A stretch of 64,000 bases of DNA, from assembly GCF_020010925.1 (NCBI RefSeq), contig NZ_JAGJBZ010000002.1, forward strand, positions 1,798,001-1,862,000. Direction: 5' to 3'. The DNA comes from Streptomyces griseiscabiei (GTDB taxonomy: Bacteria; Actinomycetota; Actinomycetes; Streptomycetales; Streptomycetaceae). This document shows positions 1-10,245 of this stretch, piece by piece. Below the pieces are notes generated by a model. It was not told the origin of the DNA. It saw nothing but the letters and a program-made list of their open reading frames with translations, and did not search any database. Positions within the stretch are counted from its first letter, which is position 1, and each line of letters starts with the position of its first letter. The translations under genes were made by a program, and so were the position numbers.

Positions 1-459
1 CAGGTGGTCTCCACCGACCACTGCCCGTTCTGCTTCGTCGGCCAGAAGGAACTGGGCCGCGGCGACTTCTCCAAGATCCCCAACGGCCTCCCGGGCGTCG
101 AGAACCGCATGGACCTCCTCCACCAGGCGGTCGTCGACGGGCACATCTCGCGCCGCCGCTGGATCGAGATCGCCTGCGCCACCCCGGCCCGGATGTTCGG
201 CATGTACCCGAAGAAGGGCACCATCGCGCCGGGCGCGGACGCCGACATCGTCATCTACGACCCGCACGCCGAGCAGGTCATGTCCGCAGAGACCCACCAC
301 ATGAACGTCGACTACTCGGCGTACGAGGGCAAGCGCACCACCGGCCGGGTCGAGACGGTCCTCTCGCGCGGCGAACTCGTCATCACCGAGCGGGAGTACA
401 CCGGGCACGCCGGGCACGGCACGTACACCCCCCGCTCCACCTGTCAGTACCTCACCTAG
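1..459 (+). CDS. hydA: Dihydropyrimidinase, C-terminal part (5' end outside window)
   Basis: The reading frame is open from base 1 to the TAG at 457-459, so this is the last ~152 residues of a protein that begins upstream. The cyclic-amidohydrolase motif STDHCPF near the start carries the conserved metal-ligand Asp, and the GVENRMDLL and PGADADIVIYDP segments are typical of the dihydropyrimidinase/D-hydantoinase C-terminus. The family opens 5,6-dihydrouracil or dihydrothymine to N-carbamoyl-beta-amino acids in the cytoplasm. The LLM oxidoreductase starts 11 bases after the stop and an NCS1 permease follows, which fits a pyrimidine-catabolism operon. A general hydantoinase remains possible because the substrate loops are not visible. 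Confidence 0.9.
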   Translation, partial: QVVSTDHCPFCFVGQKELGRGDFSKIPNGLPGVENRMDLLHQAVVDGHISRRRWIEIACATPARMFGMYPKKGTIAPGADADIVIYDPHAEQVMSAETHHMNVDYSAYEGKRTTGRVETVLSRGELVITEREYTGHAGHGTYTPRSTCQYLT

Positions 460-470
460 GAGCGGAGCAG

Positions 471-1493
471 ATGGACTTCGGACTCGTCCTCCAGACGGAC
501 CCGCCGGCCTCGCGCGTCATCGAGCTGATGAAGCGCGCCGAGAACAACGGCTTCACCTACGGCTGGACCTTCGACTCCGCCGTGCTGTGGCAGGAGCCGT
601 TCGTCATCTACAGCCAGATCCTCTCCAGCACGACGAAACTCACGGTCGGCCCCATGGTCACCAACCCGGGCACCCGCACCTGGGAGGTCACCGCCTCCAC
701 CTTCGCCACCCTCAACGACATGTTCGGCAACCGCACGGTCTGCGGCATCGGCCGCGGCGACTCGGCGATGCGGGTCGCCGGCCGCAAGCCCAACACGCTG
801 GCCCGGATCAGCGAGGCGATGAAGGTCATCCGCTCGCTGGGCAGCGGGGGAGAGGCCGACCTCGGCGGTACGGTCGTCAGCTTCCCCTGGATCAAGGAGG
901 GCGCCGAACTCCCGGTCTGGATGGCCGCGTACGGCCCCAAGGCCCTGAAGATGACCGGGGAGGAGGCCGACGGTTTCATCCTCCAGCTCTCCGACCTGTA
1001 CCTCACCGAGTACATGGTCAAGGCGGTCAAGGACGCGGCCGTCGCCGCCGGACGCGACCCGTCCGAGGTGAAGATCTGCGTGGCCGCCCCCGCGTACGTC
1101 ACCGAGGACGACTCGCCCGAGGCGCTGGCCCACGCGCGCGAGCAGTGCCGCTGGTTCGGCGGGATGGTCGGCAACCACGTCGCCGACCTGGTGTCCAAGT
1201 ACGGCGAGCACTCCGCGGCCGTACCGGAGGAGCTGACCGACTACATCAAGGCCCGTGAGGGGTACGACTACTCCCACCACGGGCGCGCCGACAACCCCGA
1301 CACCCAGTTCGTGCCCGACGAGATCGTGGACCGGTTCTGTGTCATCGGCACCCCCGAGGCGCACATCGAGAAGCTGAACGCGCTGCGCGCGCTGGGCGTG
1401 GACCAGTTCGCCGTCTACGACATGCACGACGCGCAGGAGAGGGTGATCGACGTGTACGGCTCGACGGTCATCCCGGCGGTCAACGGGGGCTGA
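471..1493 (+). CDS. LLM-class F420-dependent oxidoreductase (TIGR03842-like)
   Basis: This 340-residue luciferase-like TIM-barrel protein starts at ATG 471 behind GGAGCGGAG, 11 bases after the dihydropyrimidinase stop. The N-terminus (MDFGLVLQTDPP) and the GIGRGDSAMR and GEEADGFILQL segments match the F420-dependent branch of the LLM family. The family transfers hydride between coenzyme F420 and small organic substrates. Its tight placement between dihydropyrimidinase and an NCS1 permease suggests it works on pyrimidines or a related cyclic amide, perhaps in the reductive first step; that is inference from context. No frameshift or missing segment is seen. Confidence 0.85.
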   Translation: MDFGLVLQTDPPASRVIELMKRAENNGFTYGWTFDSAVLWQEPFVIYSQILSSTTKLTVGPMVTNPGTRTWEVTASTFATLNDMFGNRTVCGIGRGDSAMRVAGRKPNTLARISEAMKVIRSLGSGGEADLGGTVVSFPWIKEGAELPVWMAAYGPKALKMTGEEADGFILQLSDLYLTEYMVKAVKDAAVAAGRDPSEVKICVAAPAYVTEDDSPEALAHAREQCRWFGGMVGNHVADLVSKYGEHSAAVPEELTDYIKAREGYDYSHHGRADNPDTQFVPDEIVDRFCVIGTPEAHIEKLNALRALGVDQFAVYDMHDAQERVIDVYGSTVIPAVNGG

Positions 1494-1632
1494 CCCCGCC
1501 CCGCACCTCCAGTCCCCGAACCCCACACCCCCCACACCTTGTCTCCCTGCTCTCCGCCGTCCCGGAGGGCAGGGGCCCAAGGCCTCCGCACGGCCTTTCT
1601 CTCCCGTCCCGCCTCCCCTGATTGGCCTGCCC

Positions 1633-3207
<1,575 letters not shown>

Positions 3208-3263
3208 GGGGTGCCGACGATGACCGGCCCTGATCGGAGCGGCCGTGCCGGGGAGACGCAGCC

Positions 3264-3935
3264 CTACCGGGCGTCCTCCAGCACGGCCGCCGCCTCTTTC
3301 GCGGCCTTGATGGCGCCCTTGTTGATCTCGTCCGTGCCAGGCGCCTTCTGTGACTCGAAGTCGCTGCCGTTGTAGGTGACGACCACCAGGGCGTTGGACA
3401 TCCGGACGTACACGATGCCCTCGCGGGTCTGCTGCTTGTCCTCCGTGGTGAGGTTCACCACGGAGTAGGCCGAGTCGCCGAGACCGGGGACGGCGCCGCC
3501 GCCGCTCTTCTCTGTGGTGCGCGTCTTATAGGTGCTTTCGGCCTTCTCGTCCGATTGCTGGATCTCGTAGGAGATGTCCAGCCAGCGGTAGTCGAAGCCC
3601 TTGAGCGCGTTCCACGAGCAGGTGCGGCGCACGGACTCGTTGGTCGACGCGATCTCCTTGCCGGCCGTCTTCGCGCCCGGAACAAGGGATTTGACCGTTT
3701 TCTCCGAGACACCGGAGCAGGGTGAGGGCGCCTTCGTGTACGTCTTGGTCGCGGTCGTCGTCGACGGCGCGGACGAGTCGGTCGAGACGGGCCCCGACGC
3801 GGTGTCCTGCGTGGAGTCCTCCTTGGCCGGGCTCGACGACAGCGGACCGGACGACATCGCCCAGCCCGCGGTGGCCAGCACGATGACCGGCATCAGTCGC
3901 GCGGTGAGGGCGAGCGGCAGAGGGAGATCACGCAC
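3264..3935 (-). CDS. DUF3558-like secreted or membrane-anchored protein
   Basis: About 223 residues from a GTG at 3935 preceded by GAGAAG; the open frame continues upstream to 4136, but that part looks non-coding. A hydrophobic segment (LMPVIVLATAGWAM) near residues 14-28 is followed by a Ser/Thr/Pro/Ala linker and a folded region with two conserved-looking cysteines (SPCSGVS and RRTCSW). That is the layout of DUF3558 proteins common in Streptomyces. There is no clear lipobox, so it is either anchored or secreted. Function is unknown. It is monocistronic and convergent with the permease gene. Confidence 0.7.
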   Translation of the reverse strand: MRDLPLPLALTARLMPVIVLATAGWAMSSGPLSSSPAKEDSTQDTASGPVSTDSSAPSTTTATKTYTKAPSPCSGVSEKTVKSLVPGAKTAGKEIASTNESVRRTCSWNALKGFDYRWLDISYEIQQSDEKAESTYKTRTTEKSGGGAVPGLGDSAYSVVNLTTEDKQQTREGIVYVRMSNALVVVTYNGSDFESQKAPGTDEINKGAIKAAKEAAAVLEDAR

Positions 3936-4167
3936 AGCGCACTTCTCGGGGTCGGGGCGGCGGACCGCCGGGCGGTGGGGTACGTCAGTGTCACACGGCA
4001 ATCTGTGGGACGAAAGTGCGAACTCGCTCTGTGTATACGTGGTGACGGGGCTCCGCCGTTCACTGGTTGGGGTGATGATCGTGAGAAAGAGTGTCGGGGC
4101 GGAGCCGGATCGCAGTAGAACCGGGATAGTGGTCATGCTGCAGGCACGATGTCCGACGGAGAAACCG

Positions 4168-4722
4168 ATGAGTACTCAGCCGCATTCCTACGCCGTAGCC
4201 GACCCCGAGACAGCGCTCAAGTATGCGATCCAGCACATCGAGGGTGATCGTGCGCAGATCGTGGAGGGGGTCATCCAGCAAGTCGTGCCATCTTGGGATC
4301 ATGAGGGCATCGCAGCACAGATCGGTCGGCAGCTGGTGCCAGTGTTGGACAGGCTCGGCTGCTACGCGGGGTCCGGCAACCTGGATCTGCCCGGAACGAG
4401 TAACTGGTACGTACCGGATCTGGCCGTCGTACCGAAAGAACTCACCAAGGGCACGGGTGCCCTGGTGCCTGACCAGACTCTGCTGATCGTCGAGATCACC
4501 TCGGAATCCAACGGCGACACGGACCGCATCGTCAAGCGCAAGCGCTACGCCGAGTTCGGTGCCCCGCTCTTCCTCCTCGTCGACCGCCAGGAACGCTCCA
4601 CCACTCTCTACGCCAGCCCCGGGCGGCTCGGCTACACGGAGGTAAGGGGCCCGCTGCCCTTCGGCGCGCCGGTACCACTGCCGGAACCGTTCGACGTGGA
4701 GCTGGACACCTCGGAGTTCTGA
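4168..4722 (+). CDS. Uma2 family (DUF820) PD-(D/E)xK nuclease-like protein
   Basis: This 184-residue protein starts at ATG 4168 with GGAG seven bases upstream. The pattern EGVIQQVVP, then VPDLAVVP, then LLIVEITSES, then KRKRYAEFGAPLFLLVD is the Uma2/DUF820 fold: the Asp, the Glu of VEI and the downstream Lys resemble a PD-(D/E)xK nuclease centre. Family members occur in many copies in Streptomyces and cyanobacteria and their role is largely unknown. Third codon positions carry visibly fewer G/C than in neighbouring genes, which may reflect later acquisition. It stands alone, with no methylase or toxin partner beside it. Confidence 0.85.
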   Translation: MSTQPHSYAVADPETALKYAIQHIEGDRAQIVEGVIQQVVPSWDHEGIAAQIGRQLVPVLDRLGCYAGSGNLDLPGTSNWYVPDLAVVPKELTKGTGALVPDQTLLIVEITSESNGDTDRIVKRKRYAEFGAPLFLLVDRQERSTTLYASPGRLGYTEVRGPLPFGAPVPLPEPFDVELDTSEF

Positions 4723-4792
4723 GTTCTGACGTCTCGGAAGGCCGGACGAAAACCGGTTGCCGCGCGCTCCTCGTGATCAGCAGCCTTGACGC

Positions 4793-5635
4793 ATGAACCG
4801 GTTACCGGAAGTCACCGAACCCGCGATCCCTCCCCTCCCGGCGGAGATCCTCGCCTACTACGAGCGTGGCGGGGAGAACACCCGTCTCCGGGAGGGCGCC
4901 GGGCGGCTGGAGTTCTGGCGCACCCAGGAGGTTCTGCGGCGGCTGCTGCCGGACGCGCCCGCGCGCGTGCTCGATGTCGGCGGCGGTACCGGCGTCCACG
5001 CCGAGTGGCTGGCGGGGGAGGACGGGCACGAGGTCGAGGTCGTCGATCCGGTGCCGATGCACGTGGAGCGGTCGGGGCTGCTGCCCCGGGTCACCGCCCG
5101 GCTCGGGGACGCCCGCGAGCTGCCGGCCGAGGACGCCGCGTACGACGTCGTGCTGTTGCTGGGGCCGCTCTACCATCTGCCCGAACACCGGGACCGTGTA
5201 CGGGCGTTGGCCGAGGCCCGGCGGACCGTGCGGCCGGGCGGTCTCGTGGTCGCGGCCACGATCAACCGCTTCGCGGCGCTCAACGACATGCTCATGCGGG
5301 GCACGTACTTCATCCCGGAACGCCGCGAGCGCACCGACGACGTCTCGGCCCATGGCAGGCACCGGCATTCGCCGGAGGACCCGGACTTCACCACCGCCTA
5401 CTTCGCCGATCCGGCCGAGGTGCCGGGTGAGTTCACCGAGGCGGGGCTCGCGCCCGAGGGGCAGTACGGCGTCGAGGGCGTCGCCTGGCTGATGGGCGGC
5501 GTGGAGGAGTGGCTGGACGATCCGGAGCGCCGCGAGGCGGTGCTGGCGGCGACCCGGCGGATCGAGTCGGAGCCGTCGCTGCTGGGTGCGAGCGGGCATG
5601 TGCTGACGGTGGGGCGGCGGTCCGCCGAGGACTGA
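4793..5635 (+). CDS. Class I SAM-dependent methyltransferase
   Basis: 280 residues. Motif I (VLDVGGGTGVHAEWLA, residues ~59-74) is the AdoMet-binding glycine loop; the acidic strand EVEVVDPVP and the LLLGPLYHL post-motif follow in the usual order. The fold is a small-molecule class I methyltransferase, but nothing in the sequence or neighbourhood fixes the acceptor. It sits alone between the Uma2 gene and the gamma-glutamyltransferase-like gene, 67 bases ahead of the latter, on the same strand. Confidence 0.85.
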   Translation: MNRLPEVTEPAIPPLPAEILAYYERGGENTRLREGAGRLEFWRTQEVLRRLLPDAPARVLDVGGGTGVHAEWLAGEDGHEVEVVDPVPMHVERSGLLPRVTARLGDARELPAEDAAYDVVLLLGPLYHLPEHRDRVRALAEARRTVRPGGLVVAATINRFAALNDMLMRGTYFIPERRERTDDVSAHGRHRHSPEDPDFTTAYFADPAEVPGEFTEAGLAPEGQYGVEGVAWLMGGVEEWLDDPERREAVLAATRRIESEPSLLGASGHVLTVGRRSAED

Positions 5636-5702
5636 CCTTCAGGGCCCTCGGGCAGGCTGCGTACGATCATCGAACGCCCGTCGCGCAGTGAGGAGTCCAC
5701 CC

Positions 5703-7547
5703 GTGTTCACCACTCGACCGACGCTCCAGGGCACCTTCGGCATGGTGTCCTCCACGCACTGGCTCGCCTCGCAGTCGGCGATGGCGGTGCTGGAGGACGG
5801 CGGCAACGCGTTCGACGCGGCCGTGGCGGCGGGCTTCGTCCTGCACGTCGTGGAGCCGCACCTGAACGGGCCCGCCGGCGAGGTGCCGATCATCCTCGCG
5901 CCCACGGGAGGCGAGGTCCGCGTGCTGTGCGGGCAGGGCGTCGCGCCCGCCGGGGCGTCGGCCGCGCACTACCGGGGGCTGGGTCTAGAACTCGTTCCCG
6001 GCACCGGGCCGTTGGCCGCCGCGGTGCCGGGCGCGTTCGACGCGTGGATGCTTCTGCTGCGCGACCACGGCACCAAGGACCTGGCCGACGTCCTCAAGTA
6101 CGCCATCGGGTACGCGGAGGACGGACACGCGCCCGTGGAGAACGTGGGCGCGACGGTCGAGTCCGTGCGGGACCTCTTCGAGAAGGAGTGGCGGTCGTCG
6201 GCGGAGGTGTATCTGCCGGACGGGCGGGCGCCCCGCCCCGGCGAGCTGTTCCGCAACCCGGCCCTGGCCGCGACCTGGCGGCGGCTGCTCGCCGAGACCG
6301 AGGGAGCGGGCCGTCGGCAAGGCGGTGAGGAGGGCGGTCGGGTGGCCCGGATCGAGGCGGCCCGGGAGGTGTGGCGCTCCGGGTTCATCGCCGAGGCCCT
6401 CGTCCGGCAGTCCGGCCGGCCCACCCTCGACACCAGCGGCGAACGGCACACCGGGACACTCACCCCGGCCGACCTCGCCGGCTGGTCCGCGTCCTACGAG
6501 GCCCCGGCGACCTACGACTGGAACGGCTGGACCGTGTGCAAGGCGGGCCCCTGGAGCCAGGGCCCGGCCCTCCTCCAGCAACTCGCCCTGCTGCCGCCGG
6601 AACTGCCCGCGTACGGGTCCGCCGAGTACGTGCACCTCCTGATCGAGGGCTGCAAGCTCGCCATGGCCGACCGGGAGGCCTGGTACGGGGACGCCGCGCC
6701 GGTACCGCTCGACGAGCTGCTGTCCGACGAGTACAACGCGGAGCGGCGCGGCCTCGTCGGCGACAAGGCGTCCTACGAGCTGCTGCCGGGCGCTCCGGGG
6801 GGCCGTACCCCGCGACTGAGCGCGCACGCGCGCGTGATCGCCTCCGACGAGCCGGGCTTCAGCCCGATGGGGGTGGGCGAACCCACGGTCGCGAAGGGGC
6901 CCGGGGCAGCGGGGGAGCCCGGGGTCGCGGCGGACGGGCGCACCCGGGGCGACACCTGTCACCTCGACATCGTCGACCGCTGGGGCAACATGGTCGCGGC
7001 CACCCCCAGCGGCGGCTGGCTGCAGTCCAACCCGGTGGTGCCCGAGCTGGGTTTCCCGCTGGGCACCCGGCTGCAGATGGCCTGGCTGGACGAGGGGCTG
7101 CCCAACTCCCTCACCCCCGGCCGCCGTCCGCGCACCACGCTCACCCCGTCGCTGGCGCTGCGCGACGGTGTGCCCGTCATGGCCTTCGGCACCCCCGGCG
7201 GCGACCAGCAGGACCAGTGGCAGCTGCACTTCTTCCTCGCCGTCGCCCTCCGCCCGCCCGTGCGCGGCGGACTCGACCTCCAGGGCGCGATCGACGCCCC
7301 GAACTGGCACAACGACAGCTTCCCCGGCTCCTTCTACCCGCGCGGCATGCGGCCCGGCAGCGTCACCGTCGAGTCCCGGATGTCCTCGGAGACCGTCGCC
7401 GGGCTGCGGCGGCGCGGCCATGACGTCGTCGTCGGCGAGGCCTGGTCCGAGGGCAGGCTCTGCGCGGTCGCCCGGGACCCGGAGACCGGGGTGCTGTCGG
7501 CGGCGGCGAACCCGCGCGGGATGCAGGGGTACGCGGTCGGCCGGTGA
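5703..7547 (+). CDS. Gamma-glutamyltransferase family protein (Ntn hydrolase)
   Basis: About 614 residues. GTG 5703 is chosen because GAGGAG lies eight bases upstream; the in-frame GTG at 5688 overlaps that site. The protein resembles bacterial gamma-glutamyltranspeptidase: GGNAFDAAVAAGF near residue 35, and a GDT followed by GNMVAATPSGG around residues 416-440. Thr ~418 is the expected autocatalytic cleavage site and N-terminal nucleophile. No signal peptide is seen, so it is probably cytoplasmic. Family substrates are glutathione-type gamma-glutamyl amides or acylated beta-lactams. A strong hairpin directly after the stop suggests a monocistronic unit. Confidence 0.88.
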   Translation: MFTTRPTLQGTFGMVSSTHWLASQSAMAVLEDGGNAFDAAVAAGFVLHVVEPHLNGPAGEVPIILAPTGGEVRVLCGQGVAPAGASAAHYRGLGLELVPGTGPLAAAVPGAFDAWMLLLRDHGTKDLADVLKYAIGYAEDGHAPVENVGATVESVRDLFEKEWRSSAEVYLPDGRAPRPGELFRNPALAATWRRLLAETEGAGRRQGGEEGGRVARIEAAREVWRSGFIAEALVRQSGRPTLDTSGERHTGTLTPADLAGWSASYEAPATYDWNGWTVCKAGPWSQGPALLQQLALLPPELPAYGSAEYVHLLIEGCKLAMADREAWYGDAAPVPLDELLSDEYNAERRGLVGDKASYELLPGAPGGRTPRLSAHARVIASDEPGFSPMGVGEPTVAKGPGAAGEPGVAADGRTRGDTCHLDIVDRWGNMVAATPSGGWLQSNPVVPELGFPLGTRLQMAWLDEGLPNSLTPGRRPRTTLTPSLALRDGVPVMAFGTPGGDQQDQWQLHFFLAVALRPPVRGGLDLQGAIDAPNWHNDSFPGSFYPRGMRPGSVTVESRMSSETVAGLRRRGHDVVVGEAWSEGRLCAVARDPETGVLSAAANPRGMQGYAVGR

Positions 7548-7549
7548 CC

Positions 7550-7580
7550 GGGACTTGAGGAGTTTGCTCCGACAAGTCCC
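7550..7580 (+). terminator. Hairpin terminator of the gamma-glutamyltransferase-like gene
   Basis: GGGACTTG (7550-7557) pairs with CAAGTCCC (7573-7580), with an inner GGAG/CTCC pairing around a TTTG loop. It begins three bases after the TGA stop. Confidence 0.75.
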
Positions 7581-7601
7581 CTATGTCCTCGCTGGTGCGC
7601 T

Positions 7602-7638
7602 CCGGGTATTCACGGCGATTCCATGCCGAATACACCGG
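7602..7638. promoter_or_regulatory. Interrupted palindrome upstream of the inositol-phosphatase gene
   Basis: CCGGGTATTC (from 7602) is mirrored by GAATACACCGG (ending at 7638) with an inner GGC/GCC pair. It lies 40-77 bases upstream of ATG 7679, where an operator or leader hairpin could sit. No regulator can be assigned. Confidence 0.4.
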
Positions 7639-7678
7639 ACGGGTGGGGATTGTCAGTGCCACGTGCTGTCATGGAGAC

Positions 7679-8524
7679 ATGATCGAAGACAACGAAACCA
7701 TCGACGAGTTTCTCGCCCGACACGCCTCGGACGTCGAGGAAGCGATCCGCAAGGCCGCCGCCACGGAGATCATGCCGCGCTTCCGGCAGCTCGCCGAGCA
7801 CGAGGTCGACCAGAAGAGCGGCCCGCACGACCTGGTGACCGACGCCGACCGCAAGGCCGAGCTGTATCTGACGGAGGCGCTCGCCGCGCTGCTGCCCGGC
7901 TCGGTCGTGGTCGGCGAGGAGGCGGTGCACGCCGACCCCGCGTCGTACGAGGCGATCCAGGGCGAGGCGCCGGTCTGGATCGTCGACCCGGTCGACGGCA
8001 CCCGCCAGTTCGTGCGCGGCGAGCCCGGCTTCTGCACCCTCGTCGCCCTCGCCCAGGGCGGGGTCCTGCGCGCCTCCTGGACCTACGCGCCCGCCCTCGA
8101 CCGGCTCGCCGTGGCGATCCGCGGCCAGGGGGCCACGCTCGACGGCGAGCCCCTGCGCGCCGGTGCGCCCGACCCCGGCCGTGACCTCGACATCGCCACC
8201 TCCCACCCGGACTACACCACGGAGGACCAGAAGCGGGCCCTGCTCGGCCTCTGGACGGACGGGGTGGAGCCGCGCTCCTGCGGTTCGGCCGGGCTGGAGT
8301 ATCTCGCCATCGCCCGGGGCCGGTTGGACGCGACCGCCTTCAGCTGGGAGGCGGCCTGGGACCACGCGGCCGGTCTGCTGCTCGTCGAGGAGGCGGGCGG
8401 CGCCCACCTCACCCTGACCGGCGAGCCCTTCCGGATAACCGGCGGCAACGCCCTGCCGTTCACCACGGCCCGCGACGCCGCCACGGCCCGCCGGGTGGTG
8501 GGGCTGCTGTCGGGCGGGGCCTGA
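7679..8524 (+). CDS. Inositol monophosphatase family protein
   Basis: 281 residues from ATG 7679; the frame extends further upstream, but GGAGAC precedes this ATG. All three signature blocks are present: VVGEEA (first metal-ligand Glu), WIVDPVDGTRQF (the DPxDGT metal motif) and AWDHAAGLLL (the WDxAAG motif). Members hydrolyse inositol-1-phosphate, histidinol phosphate, fructose-1,6-bisphosphate or 3'-phosphoadenosine 5'-phosphate using Mg2+. The substrate cannot be decided here. It is probably its own transcription unit, given the terminator before it. Confidence 0.9.
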   Translation: MIEDNETIDEFLARHASDVEEAIRKAAATEIMPRFRQLAEHEVDQKSGPHDLVTDADRKAELYLTEALAALLPGSVVVGEEAVHADPASYEAIQGEAPVWIVDPVDGTRQFVRGEPGFCTLVALAQGGVLRASWTYAPALDRLAVAIRGQGATLDGEPLRAGAPDPGRDLDIATSHPDYTTEDQKRALLGLWTDGVEPRSCGSAGLEYLAIARGRLDATAFSWEAAWDHAAGLLLVEEAGGAHLTLTGEPFRITGGNALPFTTARDAATARRVVGLLSGGA

Positions 8525-8717
8525 CCGGGCGGATGAGGGCGCCGGGTCCGCCCCGCTCGCCCCGGCCGGAGCCATGAAGCGGAACCGGCACGTCCGCCGA
8601 CGGGGCCGACCCTAGCCCGAGCCTGTCGGTGGCCGGGCATATCCTGACCTCAGGTCTGTCGGCGGACGGGAACGCCACGACAGGCCCCAGGCCAGCGGCT
8701 GACGAAGGGGTCCGGAC

Positions 8718-10139
8718 GTGCCGTCGATGCTCGACGCGGTGGTGGTGGGGGCGGGGCCGAACGGCCTGACGGCTGCCGTGGAGCTGGCCCGCCGCGGATT
8801 CTCCGTGGCCGTCTTCGAGGCGAAGGACACCGTGGGAGGGGGCGCCCGCACCGCGGAGCTGACCCTGCCCGGCTTCCACCACGACCCCTGCTCGGCCGCG
8901 CACCCCCTGGGTGTCAACTCGCCCGCGTTCAGGGCGATGCCGCTCCACCGGTACGGCCTGGAGTGGCTGCACGCCGACCTGCCGATGGCGCACCCCTTCC
9001 TCGACGGCTCGGCGGCCGTGCTGTCGCGCTCGGTGGCGGAGACGGCCGCCTCGTTCGGGCCGCGTGACGCGGGCGCGTACCGCAGGCTGGTCGAGCCGTT
9101 CCTGCCCCGGTGGGACACGCTCGTCCGGGACTTCATGTCGCTGCCGCTGTCCGCGCTGCCCCGCGACCCGGTCACCCTCGCCCGGTTCGGCCTCGTGGGG
9201 CTGCCGCCGTCGACCTGGCTGATGCGCCGCTTCAAGGACGAGAAGGCCCAGGCGCTGTTCGCCGGGCTCGTCGCCCATGTCATCGCCCCGCTCGGCGGGC
9301 TCGCCACCGGTGCCGTCGGCCTGGTCTTCGCGCTGGCCGCGCACGCCGCCGGCTGGCCGGTCGCCCGGGGCGGCTCCCAGGCCGTCTCCGACGCGCTCAC
9401 CGCGTATCTGAAGGACCTCGGCGGCACCGTCCACACCTCCTACGAGGTCAAGCGTCTCGACGATCTGCCGCCGGCCCGCGCCTACGTCTTCGACACCTCG
9501 CCCACCGCGCTGGCCCGCATCGCCGGCTTCGGCAGCCACTACGCGTCGTACCGCTACGGCGCCAGCGTCTTCAAGCTCGACTACGCCCTCGACGGCCCCG
9601 TGCCGTGGACCGCCGAGGAGGCCCGCCGCGCCGGGACCGTCCAGGTCGGCGCGAGCCGGGCCGAGATCGGCGCGGCGCTCGACGCGGCCTCCCGGCAGGG
9701 CCGGGCACCCGACGCACCGTTCCTGATCACCGTCCAACCCAGCCTGGTCGACCCCGGCCGGGCTCCCGAGGGCAAGCACGTCTTCTGGGCGTACGGCCAT
9801 GTCCCGAACGGCTGGACAGGGGACCTGACGGACGCGGTCGAACGCCAACTGGAGCGTTTCGCCCCGGGGTTCCGCGACCGCGTCCTCGCCCGCGCCACCG
9901 CGGGCCCACCCGAACTGGCCGCGCACAACGCCAACTACGTGGGCGGCGACATCGCCTGCGGCGCCGCCTCCGGACTGCAGCTGCTGCTGCGCCCCAAGCT
10001 CTCGCTCACCCCGTACGCCACCCCGCACCCGGCCGTCTTCATCTGCTCCTCGGCGACCCCGCCGGGCCCCGGAGTGCACGGCATGTCCGGGCACAACGCG
10101 GCCAAGGCGGTGTGGCGGCGGCTGCGGCAGGAACCCTGA
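8718..10139 (+). CDS. CrtI-like NAD(P)/FAD-dependent oxidoreductase
   Basis: 473 residues from GTG 8718, with AAGGGG eight bases upstream. The N-terminus holds a Rossmann dinucleotide-binding motif ([13 protein letters not shown], then [16 protein letters not shown]), the pattern of phytoene desaturase/all-trans-retinol saturase relatives. The C-terminus has the second FAD contact ([22 protein letters not shown]). Relatives oxidise or isomerise polyenes and other lipophilic substrates. There are no carotenoid genes nearby. It ends 106 bases before the ebo-like operon on the same strand, so it might supply that pathway, but the putative promoter in between argues for separate transcription. 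Confidence 0.85.
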   Translation: MPSMLDAVVVGAGPNGLTAAVELARRGFSVAVFEAKDTVGGGARTAELTLPGFHHDPCSAAHPLGVNSPAFRAMPLHRYGLEWLHADLPMAHPFLDGSAAVLSRSVAETAASFGPRDAGAYRRLVEPFLPRWDTLVRDFMSLPLSALPRDPVTLARFGLVGLPPSTWLMRRFKDEKAQALFAGLVAHVIAPLGGLATGAVGLVFALAAHAAGWPVARGGSQAVSDALTAYLKDLGGTVHTSYEVKRLDDLPPARAYVFDTSPTALARIAGFGSHYASYRYGASVFKLDYALDGPVPWTAEEARRAGTVQVGASRAEIGAALDAASRQGRAPDAPFLITVQPSLVDPGRAPEGKHVFWAYGHVPNGWTGDLTDAVERQLERFAPGFRDRVLARATAGPPELAAHNANYVGGDIACGAASGLQLLLRPKLSLTPYATPHPAVFICSSATPPGPGVHGMSGHNAAKAVWRRLRQEP

Positions 10140-10177
10140 GGGTTCACCGGCGCGCAAGGCGGGGCCACGGACAACAT

Positions 10178-10216
10178 CACGGAGTGACAAAGTTCTTCAC
10201 ACTATCTCCGTGTGAA
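10178..10216. promoter_or_regulatory. Two overlapping inverted repeats upstream of the ebo-like operon
   Basis: TTCACAC (10196-10202) and GTGTGAA (10210-10216) form a perfect 7-bp inverted repeat with a 7-base spacer. An outer pair, CACGGAG (10178-10184) and CTCCGTG (10206-10212), is also perfect. The area is unusually AT-rich and lies 30-70 bases before ATG 10246, so it is a candidate operator. I could not define a convincing -10/-35 pair. Confidence 0.45.
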
Positions 10217-10245
10217 TGGTCAAACCCTATGGGTAAGTTGCCGCC

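Noticed and set aside
3936..4136. Longer version of the DUF3558-like protein
   Set aside because: The extension lacks a signal-peptide layout and ribosome site; the GTG at 3935 has both.
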